Below the pieces are notes generated by a model that was not told the origin of the DNA, ran no database searches, and worked only from the letters and a program-made list of their open reading frames with translations. Position numbers and translations under genes: made by a program. Shown here in pieces: positions 23,849 to 31,683 of a stretch of DNA of 64,000 nt. The stretch spans positions 4,776,501 through 4,840,500 of the forward strand of contig NZ_CP135971.1 of assembly GCF_032463525.1 (NCBI RefSeq), read 5' to 3'. This stretch comes from Pseudomonas sp. DTU_2021_1001937_2_SI_NGA_ILE_001. Lineage in GTDB: Bacteria; Pseudomonadota; Gammaproteobacteria; Pseudomonadales; Pseudomonadaceae. The number at the start of each line of letters is the position of its first letter. Position 1 is the stretch's first letter.

Positions 23849-25348
23849 GTGCCGCGTTGCATCGTCAGAGGGCTCAAGACCCTCAGTGTCCTGGCAGCCT
23901 CCGTGTTGCTCAACGGCTGTATTTCCACTCACGGCATCCAGCCGCTCAGTGACGACCTTCCCACCCATGACCTGGGCATCGACCTGGCCGACCGTGAAGC
24001 CAGCTGGCCGGCTGCGCAGTGGTGGCGCGCCTATGGCGACCCGCAGCTTGACGCCTGGGTGGCGCAGGCCAGTGCTGGCAGCCCCAGCCTGGCTGCGGCT
24101 GCCGCACGGGTGCGCCAGGCCCGGGCCATGGCCGGCCTCAGCCAGGCGCGTGAAGCGCTGCAGGCCAATGCTACGGGCCACCTGGCGCGACGCGGCTGGC
24201 CCGACGATGGTTTCTACGGCCCCGGCAGCCTCGCCAGCACCCAGACCTGGGATAACGACCTGGCGGTGGCGCTGAGTTTCGACCTCGACCTGTGGGGGCG
24301 TGAGCACAACGCCAGCGAGCAGGCACTGGACCGGGTGCACCAACGTGCCGCCGAACAGCGTCAGGCGCAGCTGGAGCTGCAGGGCAACGTGGTGCGTGCC
24401 TATATCGAACTGGCCCTGCAGCATGCGCGGCTGGAGATTCTCGAATCGACCCTGGGCCAGCAGCGACAGATCCTCGACCTCGCCCAGCAGCGCCTGCAAG
24501 CCGGTATCGGCACGCAGTTGGACGTGACCCGCGCCGAAGCGCCGCTGCCTGAGACCCATCGGCAGATCGACGCCCTGCACGAAGCCATCGCCTTGAGCCG
24601 TCAGCAACTGGCGGCCCTGGCCGGGCTGGGGCCGGAGCAGGGCGCCAGCCTGCGACGTCCGACTCTGGCACTGCGCCAGGCATTGACGCTGCCAGCGGCC
24701 CTGCCCGCGCAACTGCTCGGGCAACGCCCGGATGTGGTCGCCAGCCGCTGGCAGGTGGCCGCCGAGGCGCGTGGCATCGAGGTCGCCCGGGCCGGTTTCT
24801 ATCCTGACGTCGACCTGCGTGCCAGCTTCGGCTACATGGCCACCGGCGGTGGCGTGCTGGCGTTTCTCGACGCTCGCAAGCAGGCCTGGAACGCCGGCCC
24901 GGCGCTGAGCCTGCCGATCTTCGACGGCGGTCGCCTGCGCAGCGAACTGGGTCAGGCCAGTGCCGGTTACGACCTGGCGGTCGCGCATTACCGGCAGGTG
25001 CTGGTCACGGCCTTGCAGGAGGTGGCCGGCCAGTTGTCGCGCCGCCAGTCGTTGGAGCAGCAGCAGGCCCTGGCCGCAGAATCGGTGAGCAAGGCGGCCA
25101 AAGCCTGCGACCTGGCGCGGCTGGCCTGGCAGCGTGGCCTGGTGGACTACCTCGATGTGCTGCAGGCCCAGACCCAGCTGTGGCGTCAGCAGGACATTCA
25201 GCAGCAGGTCGAGGCCGCGCGCCTTGGCGCCTACGCCGGGCTGCTGGTGGCCCTGGGTGGTGGCCTGCAGTCCGGCGCAGACAGCCCCGCCGAGCCGCGC
25301 TTGCGTGCCCCTGCCACGGCAGGCGGACTCGCCCAGCTGCACCCTTGA
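23849..25348 (+). CDS. Outer-membrane efflux factor (NodT/OprM family)
   Basis: 499 residues. The signal peptide ends in a lipobox-like LLNGC, so it is probably acylated. Two TolC-type repeats follow: WWRAYGDPQLDAWVAQA opens the first, VALSFDLDLWGREHNA lies in the centre and LLGQRPDVVASRWQVAAEARGI is the hallmark of the second. It forms the outer-membrane channel of the tripartite pump encoded by the next three genes. The start is GTG 23849; GGGGA lies 11 bases upstream, a rather wide spacing. Confidence 0.88.
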   Translation: MPRCIVRGLKTLSVLAASVLLNGCISTHGIQPLSDDLPTHDLGIDLADREASWPAAQWWRAYGDPQLDAWVAQASAGSPSLAAAAARVRQARAMAGLSQAREALQANATGHLARRGWPDDGFYGPGSLASTQTWDNDLAVALSFDLDLWGREHNASEQALDRVHQRAAEQRQAQLELQGNVVRAYIELALQHARLEILESTLGQQRQILDLAQQRLQAGIGTQLDVTRAEAPLPETHRQIDALHEAIALSRQQLAALAGLGPEQGASLRRPTLALRQALTLPAALPAQLLGQRPDVVASRWQVAAEARGIEVARAGFYPDVDLRASFGYMATGGGVLAFLDARKQAWNAGPALSLPIFDGGRLRSELGQASAGYDLAVAHYRQVLVTALQEVAGQLSRRQSLEQQQALAAESVSKAAKACDLARLAWQRGLVDYLDVLQAQTQLWRQQDIQQQVEAARLGAYAGLLVALGGGLQSGADSPAEPRLRAPATAGGLAQLHP

Positions 25349-25449
25349 TTCCTGATTCCGCAAACCCCTTTGGCGATGACTGATCCGATGAATGCTGAAA
25401 TGTCCCGAACGGCCCTACGCGCCTGCGCTCGTTTCATGGAGTGGCGGCA

Positions 25450-27624
25450 GTGAGCCTGGCCCTGCAACGCGTTGGCGGCCTGCCCTGGCGTCGTGAATTC
25501 GACCTGTGGCTGCGCAGCGATGGCGTGACCTGGGTGTACGTTGCCAAGGTGCTGCTGGCCGCTTTCCTGACCTACTGGCTGGCGCTGCGCCTGGAATTGC
25601 CACAGCCGCGTATTGCGGTGATCACCGTGGTGCTGGTGATGCAGCCGCAGAGTGGCCAGGTGTTTGCCAAGAGCTTCTACCGGCTGCTCGGCACGCTGGC
25701 CGGCTCGGCGATGATGGTGCTGTTGATGGCTCTGTTTGGTCAGGACTCGGTGCCCTTTCTCGGTTGCCTGGCGTTGTGGGTGGGGCTGTGCGCGGCGGGG
25801 GCTGCGCGCTTTCGCAACTTTCGCGCCTACGCCTTCGTGCTGGCCGGCTACACCGCCGCCTTGATCGGCCTGCCGGCCCTGTCGCAACCCGAGACGGCAT
25901 TCATGGCGGCGGTGTGGCGGGTCCTGGAAATCTTCCTCGGCATTCTGTGTTCCACCCTGGTCAGCGCGGCGATTCTGCCGCAGAGCGCCAGCGCGGCGCT
26001 GCGCAACAGCCTGTTCCAGCGCTTCGGCCGGTTTGCCCGGTTCGTCGTCGATGGCTTGCGCCATGGCCACGATCAGGCGGCGTTCGAGGCCGGCAACCTG
26101 CGCTTCGTCGGCGAGGCCATCGGCCTTGAAGGGCTGCGCAGCGTGACCCTGTTCGAAGACCCGGCCATGCGTCGGCGCAATGGTCGGCTGAACCGCCTCA
26201 ACAGTGAGTTCATGGCCATCACCACGCGCTTCAATGCCCTGCACCAGCTGCTGGAGCGCCTGCGCAGCCAGCGCCTGGGTTTGGTGTTGCGGCAGGTCGA
26301 ACCAGGGCTGCACAGCCTGGCGGCGTTGCTCGAACACTGCGCCGACCAGGCGCTGACCCTGGATGACGCCGCGCGCCTGGTGATCCGTCTGGAACACTGG
26401 CAGGCCGACCTGCCACCCATGGTGCGGCGCCTGCGCCGGGAGCTGGAAGCGGCCGCTCCCAGCCAGGATGAACGCCTGGATTTCCACACCGCCTTCGAGT
26501 TGCTCTACCGCCTGGCCAGCGAACTGCATAACTACGCCCTGACCCACGCGTCGCTGGCTGACCATAATCACGTGCGTGAGCAGTGGGAGGAGCCCTTCGT
26601 CAATCGCACCCATGGCATGGCGGTGCTGGGCGCCGGTGTCCGCGCCACCCTGGTGGTGGCGCTGATGAGCGCCTGGTGGGTACTCACCGCCTGGCCCAGC
26701 GGTGCCACGCTGATCCTGGTTGCGGCAGTGACCGTGGCGCTGTCATCGATGAACGCCAATCCCTGGCGCATGTCGCTGCAGATGGCCTGCGGCACCGCAC
26801 TTGGCGCGCTGTTCGGCTTCGTCGAGACTTTTCTGGTGTTTCCGCGTATCGATGGCTTCCCCTTGCTGTGCCTGGTGCTGGCCCCGGTGTTGGCGCTGGG
26901 CACCTTTCTGTCGTCGCGGGTGCAGTGGTCGGGCATCGGGTTGGGGCTGATGCTGTTCTTCTGCATGGGTACGCTGCCGGGTAACCTGACGCTCTACCAG
27001 CCTTACCCGTTCATCAACGATTACCTGGCGATGCTGGTCGCGACCCTGCTGTGCAGTGCCGCGGGGGCCGTGGTGCTGCCGCCCAACAGCCGCTGGATGT
27101 GGCGCCACCTGGAGGATGACCTGCGCCGTCAGGTGGTGTTCGCCATCAGCGCGCCGCTCAAGCGTCTGGGATCGAGCTTCGAGAGCCAGACCCGCGACGT
27201 GATGCACCATGCCGATGCCCTGGCCGCCGGCCGACCCGAGGTTCGCCAGCAGCTGCTGCGCTGGATGTTCGTGGTGCTGGAAATCGGCCACGCGATCATC
27301 GAGTTGCGCCGCGAACAGGCGTTGCTGCCGGTGCATCCCAGCTACGCCGAACACCGTTCGTGGCGTTTGTCGATCCGCAGCATGGGGCGTGCGCTGATCC
27401 GCCTGTTCATTCAACCAGACGCGCGCAACCTGGCGCGTAGCCTGGCGGCGGTGGAGCGGGCCATCATGCGGGTCAGGCAGACCGACGAGCCCTTCGCTTC
27501 GCATTTCGACACTTCGCCGCTGCGGCGGGTGGAGAGCTACCTGCACTTCATCCGCACCTGCCTGCTGGACCCGCGTTCACCGCTGGCTGCCCATACCCGC
27601 CGAGGGATTGCCAATGCCGCGTGA
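25450..27624 (+). CDS. FUSC-family inner-membrane efflux protein (AaeB-like)
   Basis: About 724 residues in two halves, each with a hydrophobic six-helix block (residues about 25-175 and 385-545) and a soluble domain, as in AaeB and fusaric-acid resistance proteins. Recognisable parts are VYVAKVLLAAFLTYWLALRL, RIAVITVVLVMQPQSGQVFAK and the second-half repeat RATLVVALMSAWWVLTAWPSG. GTG 25450 is preferred because GGAG is 8 bases upstream; GTG 25441 overlaps that site. Likely substrates are aromatic or phenolic acids. Confidence 0.88.
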   Translation: MSLALQRVGGLPWRREFDLWLRSDGVTWVYVAKVLLAAFLTYWLALRLELPQPRIAVITVVLVMQPQSGQVFAKSFYRLLGTLAGSAMMVLLMALFGQDSVPFLGCLALWVGLCAAGAARFRNFRAYAFVLAGYTAALIGLPALSQPETAFMAAVWRVLEIFLGILCSTLVSAAILPQSASAALRNSLFQRFGRFARFVVDGLRHGHDQAAFEAGNLRFVGEAIGLEGLRSVTLFEDPAMRRRNGRLNRLNSEFMAITTRFNALHQLLERLRSQRLGLVLRQVEPGLHSLAALLEHCADQALTLDDAARLVIRLEHWQADLPPMVRRLRRELEAAAPSQDERLDFHTAFELLYRLASELHNYALTHASLADHNHVREQWEEPFVNRTHGMAVLGAGVRATLVVALMSAWWVLTAWPSGATLILVAAVTVALSSMNANPWRMSLQMACGTALGALFGFVETFLVFPRIDGFPLLCLVLAPVLALGTFLSSRVQWSGIGLGLMLFFCMGTLPGNLTLYQPYPFINDYLAMLVATLLCSAAGAVVLPPNSRWMWRHLEDDLRRQVVFAISAPLKRLGSSFESQTRDVMHHADALAAGRPEVRQQLLRWMFVVLEIGHAIIELRREQALLPVHPSYAEHRSWRLSIRSMGRALIRLFIQPDARNLARSLAAVERAIMRVRQTDEPFASHFDTSPLRRVESYLHFIRTCLLDPRSPLAAHTRRGIANAA

Positions 27625-27814
27625 AATCGCGTTCTTCGACCTGTACATGCCAAGCATGGGCCTGTTGTTCGTGCTGGCCATGATCCTCGCCTGGCTGCTC
27701 GACCGGCTGCTATCCGGGCTGGACCTGTACCGGCTGTTCTGGCACCCGGCGCTGCTGCGCCTGAGCCTGTTCGCCTGCCTGTTCGGCGCGTTGGCGCTGC
27801 CCCTTTATCGTTGA
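27614..27814 (+). CDS. DUF1656 small membrane protein (AaeX-like)
   Basis: 66 residues with two hydrophobic spans. MPREIAFFDLYMPSM is the family N-terminus, followed by LFVLAMILAWLLDRLL and LSLFACLFGALALPLY. The family always accompanies FUSC and HlyD proteins in aromatic-acid pumps. It starts 11 bases before the FUSC stop, so translation is coupled. Confidence 0.85.
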   Translation: MPREIAFFDLYMPSMGLLFVLAMILAWLLDRLLSGLDLYRLFWHPALLRLSLFACLFGALALPLYR

Positions 27815-27837
27815 AGCCTGGCTCGGGAAAACCTGGG

Positions 27838-28722
27838 ATGAAAAAGCTGTTCAGTCTTGCCGCGACGCTGTCGATTCTCGCTCTGGCCGTGGTGCTGGGG
27901 CGCGCCGTGTGGGTGCACTACATGGATACGCCCTGGACCCGCGACGGGCGGGTCAGGGCCGACATCATCAACGTCGCGCCGGATGTCTCGGGGTTGGTGG
28001 AGCGGGTGGCGGTGCGTGACAACCAGGCGGTCAGCAAGGGTGACCTGCTGTTGCAGATCGACGCCGAGCACTACCGCCTGGCGGTGCGCCAGGCACGTGC
28101 CGAAGTCGCTGCCCGCAAGGCCGCCTGGGACATGCGCGCCGCCAACGCGCGACGCCGTGCCGACATGGATGCCCTGGTGATCTCGGCGGAGAACCGCGAT
28201 GACGCCGGGTATCAGGCCCTGGCCGCACAGGCCGAATACCAGCAGGCCCAGTCGCGCCTTGAGGCTGCCGAACTGAACCTGGCACGCACCCAGGTGCGCG
28301 CCTCGGTGGATGGCTATGTCACCAACCTCAACGTCCACCCCGGTGACTATGCCCACGCCGACGAAGCCAAGATGGCGCTGATCGACCGCCACTCCTACTG
28401 GGTATACGGCTTCTTCGAAGAAACCAAGCTGCCACAGGTGCACGTCGGTGACCGCGCCGAGCTGGAAATGATGAGCGGCGAACGCCTGACCGGCCGAGTG
28501 GACAGCATTGCCCGCGGCATCTACGACCGCGACAACCCGCAAAGCCGCGAACTGCTCGCCGACGTCAACCCGACCTTCAACTGGGTCCGCCTGGCCCAGC
28601 GCGTGCCCGTGCGCATCCACCTCGACCCGGTGCCGGAAGATTTCGTTCTCGCGGCGGGCATGACCTGCACGGTGATTCTCAAGCCAGAGGGCACCCAGCA
28701 GAGCAGGGCCACAACTCGATAG
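27838..28722 (+). CDS. HlyD-type membrane fusion protein
   Basis: 294 residues from ATG 27838. An N-terminal anchor (LFSLAATLSILALAVVLG) is followed by TRDGRVRADIINVAPDVSGL (first half of the lipoyl motif), a short alpha hairpin, TQVRASVDGYVTNLNVHPGD (second half) and a beta-barrel domain with WVYGFFEETKLPQVHVGD. It bridges the FUSC protein to the outer-membrane factor. Last gene of the efflux operon. Confidence 0.9.
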   Translation: MKKLFSLAATLSILALAVVLGRAVWVHYMDTPWTRDGRVRADIINVAPDVSGLVERVAVRDNQAVSKGDLLLQIDAEHYRLAVRQARAEVAARKAAWDMRAANARRRADMDALVISAENRDDAGYQALAAQAEYQQAQSRLEAAELNLARTQVRASVDGYVTNLNVHPGDYAHADEAKMALIDRHSYWVYGFFEETKLPQVHVGDRAELEMMSGERLTGRVDSIARGIYDRDNPQSRELLADVNPTFNWVRLAQRVPVRIHLDPVPEDFVLAAGMTCTVILKPEGTQQSRATTR

Positions 28723-28760
28723 ATATGTACCGCATGGCGTTGACGTGCCCATGGAAAAGT

Positions 28761-28777
28761 ATGCCCGTTACGGGTAT
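28761..28777. promoter_or_regulatory. Candidate toxin-antitoxin operator
   Basis: ATGCCCGT, T, ACGGGTAT is a near-perfect palindrome 16 bases upstream of the toxin start. Antitoxins with helix-turn-helix domains usually bind such sites to repress their own operon. Binding is inferred. Confidence 0.5.
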
Positions 28778-28793
28778 GTTCGGAGGCGTTGGC

Positions 28794-29174
28794 ATGCAGG
28801 TACTCAAGCGCAGGGATTTCACGCGGTGGCAAGCGCAGCAGGGGTTGGCAGATGCCTGCCTGTGTCGTGCGGTCGAAGATATGCAGCGTGGCCTGATAGA
28901 CGCCGACCTGGGGAGCGGCTTGTACAAGCAGCGCATCGCTCGGGAAGGCAGCGGTAAAAGCCGGGGCTATCAAACCCTACTGTCTGTCAAGTTCGGCGAT
29001 CTATGTGTGTTCCTGCATGGTTTTGCCAAAAGCGAAAAGGCAAGCGTCTCGGCAATCGAAAAAAGAGCGCTACAACATGCCGGTAAGGTTTTTCTAGAGC
29101 TGTCACCACATCAGCTCAATGAGGCTATTTCCCTGGGGCTGCTGATAGAGGTTCGTTGTGAGCAAAATCATTGA
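28794..29174 (+). CDS. RelE/HigB-like toxin (type II)
   Basis: 126 residues. KRRDFTRWQ, DMQRGLIDADLGSGLYKQR, IAREGSGKSRGYQTLLSVKF and VFLHGFAKSEKASVSAIEKR match the RelE-like toxin family (formerly DUF1044), which probably cleaves mRNA at the ribosome. ATG 28794 is chosen because CGGAGG lies 7 bases upstream; earlier ATGs lack one. The C-terminal 25 residues, overlapping the antitoxin start, are less typical. Its stop overlaps the next start by 17 bases. Toxin-first order is as in higBA. Confidence 0.85.
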   Translation: MQVLKRRDFTRWQAQQGLADACLCRAVEDMQRGLIDADLGSGLYKQRIAREGSGKSRGYQTLLSVKFGDLCVFLHGFAKSEKASVSAIEKRALQHAGKVFLELSPHQLNEAISLGLLIEVRCEQNH

Positions 29175-29460
29175 ATCCCTTTCCCGCGACATGAGCGCGC
29201 TTTACCAGGCGGGCTTGATCGACAAGGTTACGATGCGAGAATTCGAGGCACTGTCACCTTCCCCTGTACGCGAGTTCAGCGCGTCAGATATCCGCCTGTT
29301 GCGTGAACGGCTGAGGTTCAGTCAGCCAGTATTTGCCCTTCACCTGCATACCTCGGCGTCCACGGTCAGGAAGTGGGAGCAGGGAGAAACCCGCCCGGCT
29401 GGTCCGGCGCTCAAATTGCTGAATGTCATTGCCGAAAAGGGCATTCAAGCGATTCTCTGA
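29158..29460 (+). CDS. XRE-type helix-turn-helix antitoxin
   Basis: 100 residues. The C-terminal half is an XRE/HTH domain: DIRLLRERLRFSQPVFALHL then TSASTVRKWEQGETRPAGPA. The N-terminal half (SRDMSALYQAGLIDKVTMREFE) would neutralise the toxin. It starts with GTG at 29158 inside the toxin gene, so the two are coupled. It likely represses the operon through the palindrome at 28761. Confidence 0.85.
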   Translation: MSKIIESLSRDMSALYQAGLIDKVTMREFEALSPSPVREFSASDIRLLRERLRFSQPVFALHLHTSASTVRKWEQGETRPAGPALKLLNVIAEKGIQAIL

Positions 29461-29579
29461 CTGTCAGCCATACCCGGGGGCCGTTCAACCTACAGGTAGA
29501 AGCGGCTACAGCGGGGCAGAGGTCGGTAAGTCACCGCGTCTGCCGGGAATCTGCACCGGCCTTCTCCTTTGCCAACGTG

Positions 29580-30401
29580 CTAGGGCAACTGGCGGTCGAG
29601 GCCGAAGCGTTTTTTCAGCACCCATTCCAGCAGCCCCTGCGGCAGCCAGCGGGCCATCAAGGGCAGGGCGCGAGCACCGTTGCCCAGGCGCAGCAGGCGC
29701 GGCGGGTTCGAGCGTTGCAGGGCGCCCAACACGCCCTGGGCGAAGGCTTCTGCAGAGGTCGGGTGGTCCTGCGAGGCGCGGGCGCGGGCGCGGATGCCTT
29801 CGCGCAACGGCCACCAGGGCGACTGCTCGGCCATCAGCTGTTCGGCCTCCTGGCTGGCATTGCTGGCGAACTGCGAGGCAATGGCGCCTGGCTGCACTTC
29901 CATGACCCGAACCCCGAACGGTGCCAGTTCCATGCGCAGCGCGTCGCTCAGTGCATGCACGGCGGCCTTCGACGCGCAGTAGGCACCCGCGAATGGGGTG
30001 ACCAGCACCCCGGACACGCTGCCGATGTTCACCACCAGCCCGCGCTTGCGCCGCAGTGCCGGCAGCAGGGCCTGGGTCACGCCGACCACGGCGAAGACGT
30101 TGGTCTCGAACTGGCGCTGCATCGCGTCTACGCCGCCGTCCAGCAGTGGCCCCATGGCGCCGTAGCCAGCGTTGTTGATGAGGATGTCCAGCCCCTCGGG
30201 CTCGAGGCGCGTAGCCAGGGCCTGCACGGCCGGCGCGTCGTTGACGTCCAGCTGCACGGCGCGGAAACCGGCGCCTGCCAGGGCTTCGACGTCAGCCGGC
30301 TTGCGCGCGGTGGCCCACACATCGTGGCCGGCCGCACGCAGGGCATCGGCCAGGGCGCGGCCGATACCGCTGGAGCAACCGGTGATTAGCGTTACGGGCA
30401 T
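29580..30401 (-). CDS. Short-chain dehydrogenase/reductase (SDR)
   Basis: 273 residues. The nucleotide motif TGCSSGIGRALADAL is at the N-terminus, followed by NNAGYG, the catalytic Ser in NIGSVSGVLVTPFAG and YCASKAAVHA (Tyr and Lys). The C-terminal 60 residues carry a hydrophobic, basic tail (LLRLGNGARALPLMARWLPQ). Typical of classical SDR oxidoreductases; the substrate is unknown. Its upstream region is occupied by the MITE-like element at 30414-30553. Confidence 0.87.
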   Translation of the reverse strand: MPVTLITGCSSGIGRALADALRAAGHDVWATARKPADVEALAGAGFRAVQLDVNDAPAVQALATRLEPEGLDILINNAGYGAMGPLLDGGVDAMQRQFETNVFAVVGVTQALLPALRRKRGLVVNIGSVSGVLVTPFAGAYCASKAAVHALSDALRMELAPFGVRVMEVQPGAIASQFASNASQEAEQLMAEQSPWWPLREGIRARARASQDHPTSAEAFAQGVLGALQRSNPPRLLRLGNGARALPLMARWLPQGLLEWVLKKRFGLDRQLP

Positions 30402-30413
30402 GAAGAATCCTTA

Positions 30414-30553
30414 GGTTTTGTACGAAAAGTGCCTGCGCTCGGCCATGCTTCGTTAAATACCGGCTCGGAATGCTCATTTACTCCAGTAAACTGCGCTTCC
30501 TCGCCTGTTTTTTCCTTGCCTGACCTTCGCTCGGCGACTTTTCGTACAGAACC
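30414..30553. mobile_element. MITE-like element with TA target duplication
   Basis: 140-bp non-coding element. With the flanking TA, the ends read TAGGTTTTGTACGAAAAGT (from 30412) and, on the other strand, TAGGTTCTGTACGAAAAGT (from 30555): 18 of 19 identical. TA dinucleotides on both sides fit the duplication made by IS630/Tc1-type transposases. An internal palindrome TTTACT-CC-AGTAAA lies at 30477-30490, and CGCTCGGC is repeated directly at 30436 and 30528. There is no room for a transposase. Confidence 0.72.
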
Positions 30554-31017
30554 TAGTTCGAGAAGCTGCCTTGCAGATGCTCGGCGCGAAATTCGAGGCT
30601 GTCGGGGCGGTAGCCGCTGCGCAGGGTGGGGAGGGGCAGGCATTCCTGCCATGCGGCGCCGGCCTGGAGTTCACCCGGGCCGCGGTAGCGCGCCGAAGTA
30701 TAGGTGTTGTCGACCAGGTTGACCGTGTCGCCCGGTGCGTAGGCGCCCACCTGCCAGCGCAGCTCGACCAGCGGCACGCTGTTGGTGTTGGTCAGCCTGA
30801 TCTGCAGGGGCCGGTCGGCCGGGCAGCTTTGTCGAGCCAGACTCAGGCGCAGGTCGAGACGTTCGAGCTGGCGGGTTTCACGGTGGTCCTGCCAGATCAC
30901 CAGGGTGGCGACCAAACCCAGCGCCACGGCGGCCACCAGCGACACTGGCAGGGCCTTGGCCGGGTAGCGCAGCAACAGGATGAGCCAGGTGACGATCAAC
31001 AGCACGCCGATCAGCAT
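30553..31017 (-). CDS. Small membrane protein of unknown function
   Basis: 154 residues from ATG 31017. Two hydrophobic N-terminal spans (MLIGVLLIVTWLILLLRY and LPVSLVAAVALGLVATLVIW) are followed by a soluble, probably periplasmic domain with two cysteines (QSCPADRPLQIRL and WQECLPLPTLRSGYRPDSL). Similar proteins are sometimes labelled multidrug transporters, but this one is far too small to be a transporter on its own. GGGAG precedes the chosen start. Its stop codon TAG straddles the edge of the adjacent MITE-like element. Confidence 0.7.
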   Translation of the reverse strand: MLIGVLLIVTWLILLLRYPAKALPVSLVAAVALGLVATLVIWQDHRETRQLERLDLRLSLARQSCPADRPLQIRLTNTNSVPLVELRWQVGAYAPGDTVNLVDNTYTSARYRGPGELQAGAAWQECLPLPTLRSGYRPDSLEFRAEHLQGSFSN

Positions 31018-31085
31018 GGAGGTGCTCCCGCATGACAATGCGGCTCATCCTACCCAAAGGCGAGGGGACTTGGCCATGCACAGGC

Positions 31086-31451
31086 TCAGCAGAAGATCGC
31101 CGTTTCCGAACCCGGCGAGCGTACCCAGCGTTGCGTGCCTCGGCGGTGCAGCAGGGCGACGGCGACCACTTCGTCGTCCAGGTCGAAGATGGCCTGCAGG
31201 TCATGCTTGTAGAACTCGGCCTGTGCGCCCTGGGTGTCGATGTCGGCTTCGGCCTGCAGGCTCCTGCTGGCGTCCGGTGTGGCCAGCAGGACCAGCCGGA
31301 CCCGGTCATACGCTTGCGGGTCGACGGCGGGAAGCTGTACGCGCAGGAAGGCGGCGTCGAGGTTGATGAGCTGGTCGGTGCTGTCCACCAGGATCGGCCG
31401 TGGCAGTGAGTCATCCGGTTCGGCAGTGTACAGATCAATGTCGTCAGTCAT
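31086..31451 (-). CDS. Hypothetical protein (121 aa)
   Basis: Soluble, acidic product beginning MTDDIDLYTAEPDDSLPRPI and ending RSPGSETAIFC. The pattern of alternating hydrophobic strands (FLRVQLPAVDP, RVRLVLLATPD, EVVAVALLHRR) suggests a small beta-sandwich. I recognise no family. ATG 31451 follows a GGAG-type site (GAGGAGAAC on the minus strand). It sits between the alginate operon end and the small membrane protein gene, in the same direction. Confidence 0.65.
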   Translation of the reverse strand: MTDDIDLYTAEPDDSLPRPILVDSTDQLINLDAAFLRVQLPAVDPQAYDRVRLVLLATPDASRSLQAEADIDTQGAQAEFYKHDLQAIFDLDDEVVAVALLHRRGTQRWVRSPGSETAIFC

Positions 31452-31615
31452 GTCGGCGTTCTCCTCATACCGGGCCTCATGCCAGGCCCAGGGGCGATTC
31501 CCTTCCACTTTAGGCGGCTGCCCGGCCATACGGCACTGGCAGAACTGTCAGTGGGCGACCGGTGGACACGCCATACGTCACTTGTTGCGCCGGGCCGCCA
31601 GAGGCATGAACGACG

Positions 31616-31667
31616 ACGGCCCCGCCCCTGTCGCGCAGCAGCCAGTGCGCGACAGGGGTGGGGCCGT
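31616..31667 (-). terminator. Strong stem-loop after algA
   Basis: 22-base arms (31616-31637 and 31646-31667) pair with one mismatch around an 8-base loop, 17 bases after the algA stop. There is no T run. It marks the probable 3' end of the alginate operon transcript. Confidence 0.65.
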
Positions 31668-31683
31668 CAGGCCTGCGCCGGGA

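Noticed and set aside
28725..28793. Upstream start that would lengthen the RelE-like toxin by 23 residues
   Set aside because: It would run through the palindrome and lacks a ribosome site, while ATG 28794 has CGGAGG at ideal spacing.
29373..30389. A 338-codon frame on the plus strand opposite the SDR gene
   Set aside because: Antisense shadow; the SDR catalytic motifs on the minus strand are unambiguous.
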